In this document: piece by piece, positions 6,708 through 13,681 of the stretch | How positions within the stretch are numbered: the first letter of the stretch is position 1 | Layout: each line of letters starts with the position of its first letter | From: Oscillospiraceae bacterium | GTDB lineage: Bacteria; Bacillota; Clostridia; Oscillospirales; Ruminococcaceae | Assembly (NCBI GenBank): GCA_900757485.1 | Contig: CAAEOA010000116.1 | Location: 1 to 20,866, forward strand | Reading direction: 5' to 3' | DNA length: 20,866 nt | Made by a program: the position numbers and the translations under genes | The notes under the pieces: model-generated | Database searches by the model: none | Told to the model about the DNA's origin: nothing | What the model saw: only the letters and a program-made list of their open reading frames with translations

Positions 6708-6821
6708 TGCAAATGATTGTTGTTTAATAGTAAAATCTTCGAAAGAGGATGACACAAAGCTAAAGGGCCTTAACTATTGCTTTTGCATTAGCTGGCAGCC
6801 AGTTACCGTTGCATCATTGCA
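6708..6821 (+). ncRNA. Cyclic-di-GMP class I (GEMM-I) riboswitch
   Basis: Aptamer in the leader of the Tad operon. P1 forms from TGCAAATGAT (6708-6717) and ATCATTGCA (6813-6821) with one bulge. The first arm is ATCTTC-GAAA-GAGGAT with the family's GAAA tetraloop. It is followed by GACACAAAGC (family consensus GACGCAAAGC), then AGGGCCTTAA. The second arm GCTAA/TTAGC carries an A/U-rich loop, and the 3' core TGGCAGCCAGTTACCG matches the conserved GCC..GGTTACCG end of the class. Class-I aptamers bind c-di-GMP and control motility, adhesion and pilus genes. Here the output is the downstream terminator pair. Confidence 0.9.
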
Positions 6822-6837
6822 TAAAATTCACTTGTCG

Positions 6838-6873
6838 GACAGGGTTGTTGTTTTCAGGATATCCTGTCTTTTT
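6838..6873 (+). terminator. First leader terminator after the c-di-GMP riboswitch
   Basis: GACAGG (6838-6843) pairs with CCTGTC (6863-6868), followed by TTTTT. The loop is large and contains CAGGATATCCTG, a palindrome that competes with the stem, so the folding is likely switchable. Confidence 0.7.
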
Positions 6874-6888
6874 AGGGGCTTTTTATTC

Positions 6889-6926
6889 ATGGGGTTACGA
6901 AGGTTGCTGTCGTAACTCCATTTTTT
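6889..6926 (+). terminator. Second leader terminator before the prepilin peptidase gene
   Basis: Twelve-pair stem ATGGGGTTACGA with TCGTAACTCCAT (one G-U) around a 9-base loop, followed by six U. It is the stronger of the two terminators and lies 58 bases before the first gene. Confidence 0.82.
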
Positions 6927-6984
6927 ATTGTGTAAACAATACGGTAATTATTACACAATCACACAACTTAAAAGGAGGAATTAT

Positions 6985-7626
6985 GTGGAAGAATGGATAA
7001 TCGTTGCAATCGCATTTGTTGCGGGACTTGTCATCGGAATCGGCGCGAATGTACTGACCGGAATATTGATTAAAAGGCGATCTGATAAAGCATACAGTGT
7101 ATGGTACATAAACTATCGATATTCGCCGATCCTCTGGGCAGTGTGTTTTGCAGTCATTTTGGCAGTCCAGGCGTTTTTAAAAAATGATATTTTGTGGTTA
7201 ATACGATTATCGGTTATTTTATTTGCATGTGCTTGTATTGCTGCGACGGATGCTTGTATTCGAAAAGTGCCAAATTCTATGCTTGCATTTATGTTACTCA
7301 ACACTCTTGTTTTTACCTTGTTTTTTTCACAATCATTCGATTGGATCCAAACAATCGTAGCTGTTGCAGGCGCAATTATTGTATTTCAGATTCCATCTTT
7401 GTTGGGGTTAAAGGTGGGCTGGGGAGATGTCAAGTTTGCCGTTGTGGTGGCATTTGAACTATCTGTTTTTGGATTTTTGCAAACAATGGTAATTGTAGGA
7501 ATCGGCTTTTTAGTTGCCGCAATTTATCTGAAAGCCACTCATAAAGGAAACTTAAAAACCCCAATTCCCATGGGCCCGTTTATCGCTCTTGGGACAGTTT
7601 TTACGGCGGTATGTCCGCTAATTTAA
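6985..7626 (+). CDS. tadV: Prepilin peptidase, TadV/CpaA-like (A24 aspartic protease)
   Basis: Membrane-embedded aspartic protease that cleaves the leader of Flp pilin and TadE/TadF-type pseudopilins. At 213 residues it has the short form typical of Tad systems, lacking the N-methylating domain of classical PilD. The two catalytic aspartates are visible: D89 in TDACIRKVPN and D148 in the GxGD-type motif GWGDVK. About six hydrophobic spans and the C-terminal PMGPFIALG motif match the family. The start is taken as GTG at 6985, because GGAGG ends 6 bases before it. An ATG two bases upstream (6983) is in another frame and reads only MWKNG then stop. First gene after the riboswitch leader. Confidence 0.9.
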   Translation: MEEWIIVAIAFVAGLVIGIGANVLTGILIKRRSDKAYSVWYINYRYSPILWAVCFAVILAVQAFLKNDILWLIRLSVILFACACIAATDACIRKVPNSMLAFMLLNTLVFTLFFSQSFDWIQTIVAVAGAIIVFQIPSLLGLKVGWGDVKFAVVVAFELSVFGFLQTMVIVGIGFLVAAIYLKATHKGNLKTPIPMGPFIALGTVFTAVCPLI

Positions 7627-7658
7627 CAAAACAAATATAATAAGGAATGGTGATTGAA

Positions 7659-7856
7659 ATGAAAAAGTTTATGCAGATATTAAAAGATGAAGATGGACAG
7701 GGAATGGTTGAGTACGGTTTAATTATCGGTCTGATTGCCATTGTTGTTATCGTTGCATTAGTTGCCCTGGGACCGAAGATCAGAGATATTTTTACCAATG
7801 CTGGCAATGTAATTGATGAGAACATGACCAGCGGTTCTGCGTCGGTAGCAGGTTAA
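7659..7856 (+). CDS. flp: Flp/Fap-family pilin (Tad major pilin)
   Basis: Structural subunit of the Tad pilus, 65 residues before processing. The short leader MKKFMQILKDEDG ends at the prepilin cleavage site G13-Q14. E18-Y19 of the mature protein (positions +5 and +6) are the invariant Glu-Tyr of Flp pilins, followed by the hydrophobic helix GLIIGLIAIVVIVALVALG and a small Ser/Ala tail. The ATG at 7659 is preferred because GGTGAT, complementary to the 16S 3' end, lies just before it. An in-frame ATG at 7647 would give four extra residues (MVIE) but has no properly spaced ribosome site. The peptidase gene is 32 bases upstream. Confidence 0.93.
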   Translation: MKKFMQILKDEDGQGMVEYGLIIGLIAIVVIVALVALGPKIRDIFTNAGNVIDENMTSGSASVAG

Positions 7857-7865
7857 TGCGTTTTT

Positions 7866-7905
7866 ATACACAGATTACAGCTTTATTAAGCTGTAATCTG
7901 TGTAT
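7866..7905 (+). other. 18-bp perfect hairpin after the pilin gene
   Basis: Arms 7866-7883 and 7888-7905 are exact complements around a TATT loop, beginning 10 bases after the flp stop. No U run follows, so full termination is unlikely. Its place directly behind the pilin suggests 3'-end stabilisation or partial termination to keep pilin mRNA in excess over the assembly genes. That function is inference. Confidence 0.7.
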
Positions 7906-7995
7906 GTTGTCCGGCAAAGATACAAGCTTGTCTGATTTTAGTTGTCAGAAAAAGAGTGGAATCAAAAATATGCTTCAGAAAAAGGGGGAGCATAC

Positions 7996-8412
7996 ATGAA
8001 CAAGCAGCAAAGACACATTGCCAGGCATTTCAGAGATGAAGATGGTCAGAGCGCTTTGGAGTTTGCCATTGTGCTCCCCATTTTACTTTTATTAGTTTGC
8101 GGAATTATTGAATTTGGATTGCTTTTCAATATGCAGTTGACGCTTAATAATTGTGCCAGAGAAGGGGTACGGTATGCCGCAATCAACAGCGACGAACCCA
8201 ACATTGCGCAGGTAATCACCGATCGAGTGGATGGTTTTGCACTGATGGGTGATGCTGATGTTGAGGTTATCTATTCCGAAACTTCACACAGGCGCGGAGA
8301 TGTGACGGTTACGGTTCGCGCAGTTTATAAAGCAATCACTCCTATCGGTAAATTGATTTTTTCAAGTAACGAAAAACTTTTGTCCTGTGAATTAACCATG
8401 AAGGTGGAGTAA
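7996..8412 (+). CDS. tadE: TadE-like pseudopilin
   Basis: Minor pilin-like protein of the Tad apparatus, 138 residues. The N-terminal segment FRDEDGQSALEFAIVLPI has the same DEDG-Q processing site as the neighbouring pilin (cleavage expected after G17), with E22-F23 replacing the Glu-Tyr pair as is usual for TadE. A single membrane helix follows, then CAREGVRYAA, the conserved post-helix motif of the family, and a soluble C-terminal domain. The ATG at 7996 has GGGGGAG about 6 bases upstream; the frame extends back to 7942 without a ribosome site. It should be processed by the peptidase at the operon head. Confidence 0.9.
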   Translation: MNKQQRHIARHFRDEDGQSALEFAIVLPILLLLVCGIIEFGLLFNMQLTLNNCAREGVRYAAINSDEPNIAQVITDRVDGFALMGDADVEVIYSETSHRRGDVTVTVRAVYKAITPIGKLIFSSNEKLLSCELTMKVE

Positions 8413-8446
8413 CGGTATCATATCGTTTTTATGCTCCACTCGTTTC

Positions 8447-8470
8447 TTTTGCCCGTTAATGCGGGCAAAA
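8447..8470. other. 9-bp hairpin between tadE and tadG
   Basis: TTTTGCCCG (8447-8455) and CGGGCAAAA (8462-8470) around a 6-base loop. U precedes rather than follows the stem on the plus strand, so it is at best a weak terminator for the sense transcript. It may set the relative levels of tadE and tadG. Confidence 0.5.
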
Positions 8471-8499
8471 AACCAACTTCAAAAGGAATGGCGATGAAA

Positions 8500-9468
8500 A
8501 TGGCAAAAGAACAAAACTGGATACATTCCGAAGACGGAGATATCACCGTTTTTGTTGCATTTTTAATTACGGCTCTGTTGGCAATCAGCGCTCTTGTGGT
8601 TGATATCGGCGCCGCATATGTTAAGTTGTCTGAGGCTCAAAACGCGGCGGATGCAGCAGTGCTTGCCGCAGGAGCTTTTTTGCCTGCATCATCGGGAGAC
8701 ACTGCTACCATTGAACAGATTTATGCTACGGCAAAAGAATACGCCGCGAAAAATAAATTCTTGCATTTAACCGATGAAAATATTTCATTCAGCGAAACAA
8801 ACGGTCGCATTCATCGAATTGACATAGATGTGAACATTTCCATTCCCACCTATTTTGCTAAAGTGGTGGGATTTTCGCAGTTAAACGCACCTATTTCCTC
8901 TGCTGTCGGCGCTGTCCCCACGGGAAGCATGAGCGGCGTTGTTCCGATCGGCATCCACCAGGATGAGATCAACCAGGCTATTGAAAGTGGACAGACCGAA
9001 CACTTGACGTTAAAATACGGAGGGGGCGGCGGTTCAAACGGTAATTTTGGCTTTATCTTTCTGGATGGCTCATCAACGGGAGGCGCTCCTAATTTTAAGC
9101 GCTGGATGACTTATGGATATGAGGGAACTCTTTATGTGGGACAGGAGCTGTACAACAGATCAGGTAACGTCAACAGTGCAGTAAGCGAAGGGTGCGGTTA
9201 TCGGCTTGCCCGCTGCAACCATTGGCATGACGGTACACACTGTAATGCGTACCATTATGTTCCGGGCTGTCCGCTGGTGATTATGATTCTGGTTTATGAA
9301 AATGCAGGAAGCGCGGATATCAGAGTAACCGGATTTGCCCCCTTTGTTATAGAAGGATACACCAATCAAGGAGAAATCATCGGCTCGTATGTAGGTTCTC
9401 TTTTTCCGTCATCTGATGTGGAAGGAGACAACTTCTTCGGGTCTGTCAGTATATCATTAATCAAATAA
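8500..9468 (+). CDS. tadG: TadG-like pilus assembly protein
   Basis: Membrane-anchored Tad pilus protein, 322 residues. The N terminus has the Tad leader-like SEDGD followed by one hydrophobic span and the family motif VVDIGAAYVKLSEAQNAADA, conserved in TadE/TadG-like N-terminal domains. The expected +5 glutamate of processed pseudopilins is absent, so cleavage is uncertain. The outer domain contains a five-glycine run (residues 174-178) and a compact Cys/His cluster, C232, C239, C248 and C257 with H241, H243 and H247, that could form disulfides or bind metal. The ATG at 8500 follows AAAAGGAATGGCGATG; ATG at 8494 is an equal alternative. No von Willebrand A domain is recognisable. Confidence 0.8.
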   Translation: MAKEQNWIHSEDGDITVFVAFLITALLAISALVVDIGAAYVKLSEAQNAADAAVLAAGAFLPASSGDTATIEQIYATAKEYAAKNKFLHLTDENISFSETNGRIHRIDIDVNISIPTYFAKVVGFSQLNAPISSAVGAVPTGSMSGVVPIGIHQDEINQAIESGQTEHLTLKYGGGGGSNGNFGFIFLDGSSTGGAPNFKRWMTYGYEGTLYVGQELYNRSGNVNSAVSEGCGYRLARCNHWHDGTHCNAYHYVPGCPLVIMILVYENAGSADIRVTGFAPFVIEGYTNQGEIIGSYVGSLFPSSDVEGDNFFGSVSISLIK

Positions 9469-9481
9469 CGGGAGAATGCGA

Positions 9482-10162
9482 ATGAAAAAAGTTTATATTA
9501 TAGCGGCAATATTTGCAATTCTTACCGCGTTTTCTATTTATCGATTCGCCTCTTATCTGGAAGATAAGAGCTTGCCGGAGAATGTGGAACGAATGAATGT
9601 AGCTGTTGCGGCAACAAACATTGAAAAAGATACCATTATTACGGCAGAAATGGTAAAAACAATCTCTTTGCCTAAAGAGTCAGTGATGAGCGGGACAACT
9701 GATAATGCTGCCCAGCTTGTCGGACGGTTGGCGGTAGAGTCGTTTGTTGCGCATGAACAGATACTTACTTCGCGCACTGCGGCACAAGGCGACCAAGCAC
9801 AAAATCATCTTTCGTACGAACTGGAAAAAGGGGAATATGCCGTTACCTTAGATGTATCGGTTATTACCGGAACAGCAGGGTATATCAAAGAAGGGGACAA
9901 AGTCACCCTTACTATGATTAAGCAAAAGGCTGATCAAACTTCCGAAGTGACTGTTCTATATAAGAACGTGCGGGTTATTCGGGTCAGTGAAAGTTATTCT
10001 CGAAACGCATTGGAATATAAAACGCTTACTTTGGTGATGCCGGAAAAAGATATTTTTAATTTTATCAAATATCAGGAATCCGGTGTTATCCGTCCCGTCC
10101 TGGAATCTGCGTTCGCATCGGCGGACAAGGATGCTGTGAAGGGAGGAAAAAAGAGTGAATAA
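9482..10162 (+). CDS. cpaB: Flp pilus assembly protein CpaB/RcpC (SAF domain)
   Basis: 226-residue protein with one N-terminal membrane span (VYIIAAIFAILTAFSIYRFA) and an extracytoplasmic SAF-type domain (MNVAVAATNIEKDTIITAEM and after), followed by the RcpC/CpaB C-terminal beta domain (LDVSVITGTAGYIKEGDKVT). In Gram-negative Tad systems it works with the secretin; in this monoderm it probably supports the pilus across the cell wall. The ATG at 9482 is chosen over 9476 because GGGAG then has normal spacing. It begins 14 bases after tadG and overlaps the next gene by 8 bases. Confidence 0.88.
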   Translation: MKKVYIIAAIFAILTAFSIYRFASYLEDKSLPENVERMNVAVAATNIEKDTIITAEMVKTISLPKESVMSGTTDNAAQLVGRLAVESFVAHEQILTSRTAAQGDQAQNHLSYELEKGEYAVTLDVSVITGTAGYIKEGDKVTLTMIKQKADQTSEVTVLYKNVRVIRVSESYSRNALEYKTLTLVMPEKDIFNFIKYQESGVIRPVLESAFASADKDAVKGGKKSE

Positions 10163-11282
10163 GCTGAAGGTGATAGTGGTTGCAGCCGAAACAGAAAGCC
10201 GTATCACCGCTAAAAATCTTTTGGAAAATGAAAATTTTGCCATTTCTGCATATGTAGAATGTAAGGCGGATTCGTTCCTGAAAATAAACGGAATTTATCC
10301 GGATGTTGTTTTATGTATGGATGAGGGCGATCATTTAATATATGAACTTTCCCGCAGAATATATGTATCCATGCCGGGCGTGTTGCTGGTGATGGCAACC
10401 GATGATGAAAATGTCGAACATAACAGCAGTACGGTTGAGTTTGGATTCCATATGATAGTCGGGACTTCGATTGATGCGGATGAGTTTGTTTCCCGTGTTT
10501 CTAATCTAAACGCGATTGAAAAAAAACGTTTGACCGATGATCAAAGAAGAATCACGAATGCCCAGATTCTTTCGGTTTACAGCGCCAAAGGCGGCAGTGG
10601 AAAAACCATGATTGCCACAAATCTTGCGCTTTTGTTTACACAGAGAAAAAAGAAGACGTTATTGATAGATGCAAGCTTTTATTTCGGGGATGTTAGTCTT
10701 TATCTTGATCTCAATCCGAAAGATACAATATCGGAACTGGTGCAGGAAGGCAGTAATATTACCATTGACACCATTAACAGTTTTACTGTTTTGCACAGCA
10801 GCGGTCTGAATATTTTGCCTGCACCGAAATCACCCGAGAGTGCAGAATACATCACTGAGGAACATATAGAAAAACTGCTCAGCATCATGCGTCCGTATTA
10901 TGATGTAATCATCATTGATTTGCCGGTGGTGCTCAACAATACAACCTTGGCGGCAATTGAAAATTCGGATACGGTTTTATATGTTGCAACTCCCGACATC
11001 GCTTCCTTAAAAGACGTGTTTCAGGTTCAGAAGGTAATGCAGTCGTTACAGCAACATGACAAGTTTAAATTGCTGTTAAATCGTTTGGGAAGCGGGACAT
11101 TGTCGCTAAAGGATATCAAAAACAATTGCGCTTATCCGATTATCGGGACGCTTCACGAAGATGAAAAGACGGTGTCTGCAAGTATCAGTAAAGGTTCTCC
11201 GCTTGTTCTTTTACCGAAAAAGACCAGACTGGCAATGGATTTCCGGGCGGTTTTCGGGAAAATTGTAGCCGGTGAACTGTGA
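10155..11282 (+). CDS. tadZ: TadZ/CpaE-like ATPase (pseudo-receiver plus MinD-type domain)
   Basis: Localisation and assembly factor of Tad pili. Residues 1-120 resemble a degenerate response-regulator receiver domain. Residues 138-375 form a ParA/MinD-type ATPase with deviant Walker A SAKGGSGKT (143-151), LIDASFYFGDV where MinD proteins carry the A' region, and Walker B DVIIIDLP. The usual acidic pair after LID is altered (ASF instead of LDL-like), so nucleotide turnover may be modified. The GTG start at 10155 has GGAGG about 9 bases upstream and overlaps the end of cpaB by 8 bases, indicating coupled translation. 375 residues is the normal length. Confidence 0.9.
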   Translation: MNKLKVIVVAAETESRITAKNLLENENFAISAYVECKADSFLKINGIYPDVVLCMDEGDHLIYELSRRIYVSMPGVLLVMATDDENVEHNSSTVEFGFHMIVGTSIDADEFVSRVSNLNAIEKKRLTDDQRRITNAQILSVYSAKGGSGKTMIATNLALLFTQRKKKTLLIDASFYFGDVSLYLDLNPKDTISELVQEGSNITIDTINSFTVLHSSGLNILPAPKSPESAEYITEEHIEKLLSIMRPYYDVIIIDLPVVLNNTTLAAIENSDTVLYVATPDIASLKDVFQVQKVMQSLQQHDKFKLLLNRLGSGTLSLKDIKNNCAYPIIGTLHEDEKTVSASISKGSPLVLLPKKTRLAMDFRAVFGKIVAGEL

Positions 11283-11295
11283 GAGGAGACGGACA

Positions 11296-12633
11296 GTGGG
11301 ACTGCTAGATAAAATGAACGGGCTGTCAATGTCTGCAGGAGCAAACGGCAGCTCCGATTCTGTCAAGGAAAATGACCTGCCGGCGCGGGATGAATTTATA
11401 CAGGTTAAGAAAGATGCGCTTTCTTTAATTATTTATGAACTGAATAAAAATACACAGTCAGAGCTGAACGAGGATCACGTTCGCAAGGTTATTTCAGATG
11501 TTTTGGAACGGGAAAATCCATCCGTTTCCAGGCCCGACCGCGCGAAAATCGGAAATGAATTATATAATGATATTATGGGTTACGGTCCAATAGACAGTTT
11601 GCTGTCTGATCCTGATGTAACCGAAATTATGGTCAACGGACCGAATAAAATCTTTTATGAGAAGCGGGGCAGGATACAGCGGTCGGAGCTTTGTTTCCGA
11701 GATAATGATCATGTGATGAATATTATTGATCGGATTGTCAGCGGAGTCGGACGGCATATTGACGAAGCAAGCCCGATGGTAGACGCGCGTCTGGCGGACG
11801 GTTCCCGTGTGAATGCAGTGATTCCCCCGATTTCATTAGTCGGTCCTGTGATTACCATTCGTAAATTTTCTCAAAAACCTTTTTCAGCACAGAATTTGAT
11901 AGAATTTCATTCTGTTACCCAAAATATGGTTTCCTTTCTGGAAGCATGCGTAAAGGGAAAATTAAATGTCGTGGTTTCCGGGGGAACGGGAAGCGGGAAA
12001 ACCACACTTTTGAATGTTTTGTCGTCATTTATTCCGGAAAATGAACGCATTGTGACCATTGAGGATGCAGCCGAGCTGCAATTGGGACAAGAGCATGTGA
12101 TTACTTTGGAATCCCGTCCTTCTAATTTGGAAGGGCGCGGACAAATTACGATTCGTGACCTTGTAAAAAACGCACTTAGAATGCGTCCGGATCGAATCAT
12201 CGTCGGAGAGGTACGTTCCGGAGAAGCACTTGACATGCTTCAGGCAATGAATACCGGTCATGATGGTTCCTTGACAACCACTCATGCGAATTCTCCAAGG
12301 GATGCGTTGTCTCGTATTGAAACAATGGTATTGATGAGCGGGATGGAATTGCCGCTGCGTGCCATACGGGAACAAATTGCTTCTGCCATTGATATCGTTG
12401 TTCAGCAAAGTCGTATGCGGGACGGAACACGGAAAGTGCTTAGTATTTCGGAGGTTTGCGGCATGGAGGGAGATATGATTGTGCTGCAGGAAATATTTCA
12501 TTATAAAACCTCCGGCCAGGTTGACTCAAACGGAAAATTTATCGGCTCTTTTTCAAGCACGGGTATTCATCCTTTGTGTATGGAAAAAATACGAAATAAC
12601 GGGGTGGCGGTGTATGATGACTGGTTTCAGTGA
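11296..12633 (+). CDS. tadA: Tad pilus assembly ATPase TadA/CpaF
   Basis: Hexameric secretion ATPase of the type II/IV family that powers Flp pilus extension, 445 residues. The N-terminal domain includes YGPIDSLLSDPDVTEIMVNG (96-115). The motor domain has Walker A GGTGSGKTT (229-237), the Asp box TIEDAAEL (254-261), Walker B-region RIIVGEVRSGEA, and the His box GHDGSLTTTHAN (321-332). The GTG at 11296 is taken as start since AGGAG lies 7 bases before it; the frame runs 8 codons further up with no ribosome site. It follows tadZ by 13 bases and overlaps tadB by about 20. Confidence 0.95.
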   Translation: MGLLDKMNGLSMSAGANGSSDSVKENDLPARDEFIQVKKDALSLIIYELNKNTQSELNEDHVRKVISDVLERENPSVSRPDRAKIGNELYNDIMGYGPIDSLLSDPDVTEIMVNGPNKIFYEKRGRIQRSELCFRDNDHVMNIIDRIVSGVGRHIDEASPMVDARLADGSRVNAVIPPISLVGPVITIRKFSQKPFSAQNLIEFHSVTQNMVSFLEACVKGKLNVVVSGGTGSGKTTLLNVLSSFIPENERIVTIEDAAELQLGQEHVITLESRPSNLEGRGQITIRDLVKNALRMRPDRIIVGEVRSGEALDMLQAMNTGHDGSLTTTHANSPRDALSRIETMVLMSGMELPLRAIREQIASAIDIVVQQSRMRDGTRKVLSISEVCGMEGDMIVLQEIFHYKTSGQVDSNGKFIGSFSSTGIHPLCMEKIRNNGVAVYDDWFQ

Positions 12634-13591
12634 GATTCGTTTTTTCCCGCTTGCTGTTTGCATTTTGATTAGTTCGTTTCTATACATGGTTATCTGCATA
12701 GTGGTATACCGTATTAAACGGGAAAAGCTGATGGTGGAAAAACGAGTTGAAAATCTGCCGCACAGAGAACAACAGCAGAATATCAAAAAAGATGTAAAGA
12801 AAAAGAAGAGCAGAAACAGAACGGTACAATCCTATAAAGGAACACGGATCCTGGAACTGTTGGGGGAAAAGCTTGCTCTTGCGGGTATTATGTTAAAACC
12901 GGAGGAATTTATAGGAATTTGGTGTTTCGCTATATTTTTACCGGCGTTGGCGGGATATCTTATCACCTTTCATTTTATTGCAGCAGTGGGACTTGGGCTG
13001 ATTGGCGGTATCGTACCTGTGTTTTATATCAAATCGAAATACGCCAAAAGAATGACTTTGTTTACAAATCAGCTTGGCGACAGCTTGACGATCATGAGCA
13101 ATTGTTTGCGCTCCGGTTTGTCTCTTCAACAGGCAATGGTCAGTATTTCAAAAGAAATGCCTGAACCGATTTCTAAAGAATTCAGCCGTGTATTAAGAGA
13201 AATCAAATACGGCAGCACGATTGAAGATGCATTAAACGGGCTTGTTGACAGAATCAAAAGCAAGGACTTGGAATTGATGGTTTCGGCGATATTGATTCAG
13301 CGTCAGGTGGGCGGAAATTTGAGCGAAATATTGAATAATATTTCCTCTACGATATTGAGCAGAATCAAAATACAAAATGACATTAAAGTAATGACTGCTA
13401 CCGGACGAGTTTCCGGGATTATTATCGGTCTTCTTCCGCTCGGGGTTGGTTTAATATTGATGGTTTTGAATCCCGAATATTTTCAGGTGTTTTTTGAAAC
13501 ACAGTTAGGAATCGGGTTGTTGGTTCTTTGCGCTCTTATGGAGGGGATCGGCTTTTTTTGCATCTCTAAAATTATAAAAATTGATTATTAG
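12614..13591 (+). CDS. tadB: Tad platform protein TadB (type II secretion F domain)
   Basis: Inner-membrane platform protein that works with TadC under the TadA ATPase. 325 residues: an N-terminal span (FFPLAVCILISSFLYMVICI), a Lys-rich cytosolic stretch (about residues 55-75), a pair of spans, and the T2SSF-type cytosolic domain LTIMSNCLRSGLSLQQAMVS with IQRQVGGNLSEILNNIS, then C-terminal spans. The start is ATG at 12614 or the adjacent ATG at 12617, both overlapping the end of tadA; the open frame further upstream lies inside tadA and is not used. The ribosome site GGGGTGGCGG is unusual and suggests coupling to tadA translation. Confidence 0.9.
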   Translation: MMTGFSEIRFFPLAVCILISSFLYMVICIVVYRIKREKLMVEKRVENLPHREQQQNIKKDVKKKKSRNRTVQSYKGTRILELLGEKLALAGIMLKPEEFIGIWCFAIFLPALAGYLITFHFIAAVGLGLIGGIVPVFYIKSKYAKRMTLFTNQLGDSLTIMSNCLRSGLSLQQAMVSISKEMPEPISKEFSRVLREIKYGSTIEDALNGLVDRIKSKDLELMVSAILIQRQVGGNLSEILNNISSTILSRIKIQNDIKVMTATGRVSGIIIGLLPLGVGLILMVLNPEYFQVFFETQLGIGLLVLCALMEGIGFFCISKIIKIDY

Positions 13592-13681
13592 CGTATCGAC
13601 AAACAGGACTTGGTAAAACGGAAATTCTGCTCTTTTTGTCCGTATATCTCAGGCAAAAAGAAAATTTAATCAGGAAGGGCA

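Noticed and set aside
6809..7000. 63-codon ORF covering the pilus leader
   Set aside because: It runs through the aptamer 3' end and both terminators and has no ribosome site.
12025..12501. 158-codon ORF antisense to tadA, and other antisense ORFs of 60-150 codons
   Set aside because: They lie opposite well-supported genes, have no promoter or ribosome site, and read as shadows of the sense codons.
12479..12613. Upstream extension of tadB inside tadA
   Set aside because: Reading frame is open by chance within the tadA coding region; the TadB-like sequence starts at the ATG pair 12614/12617.
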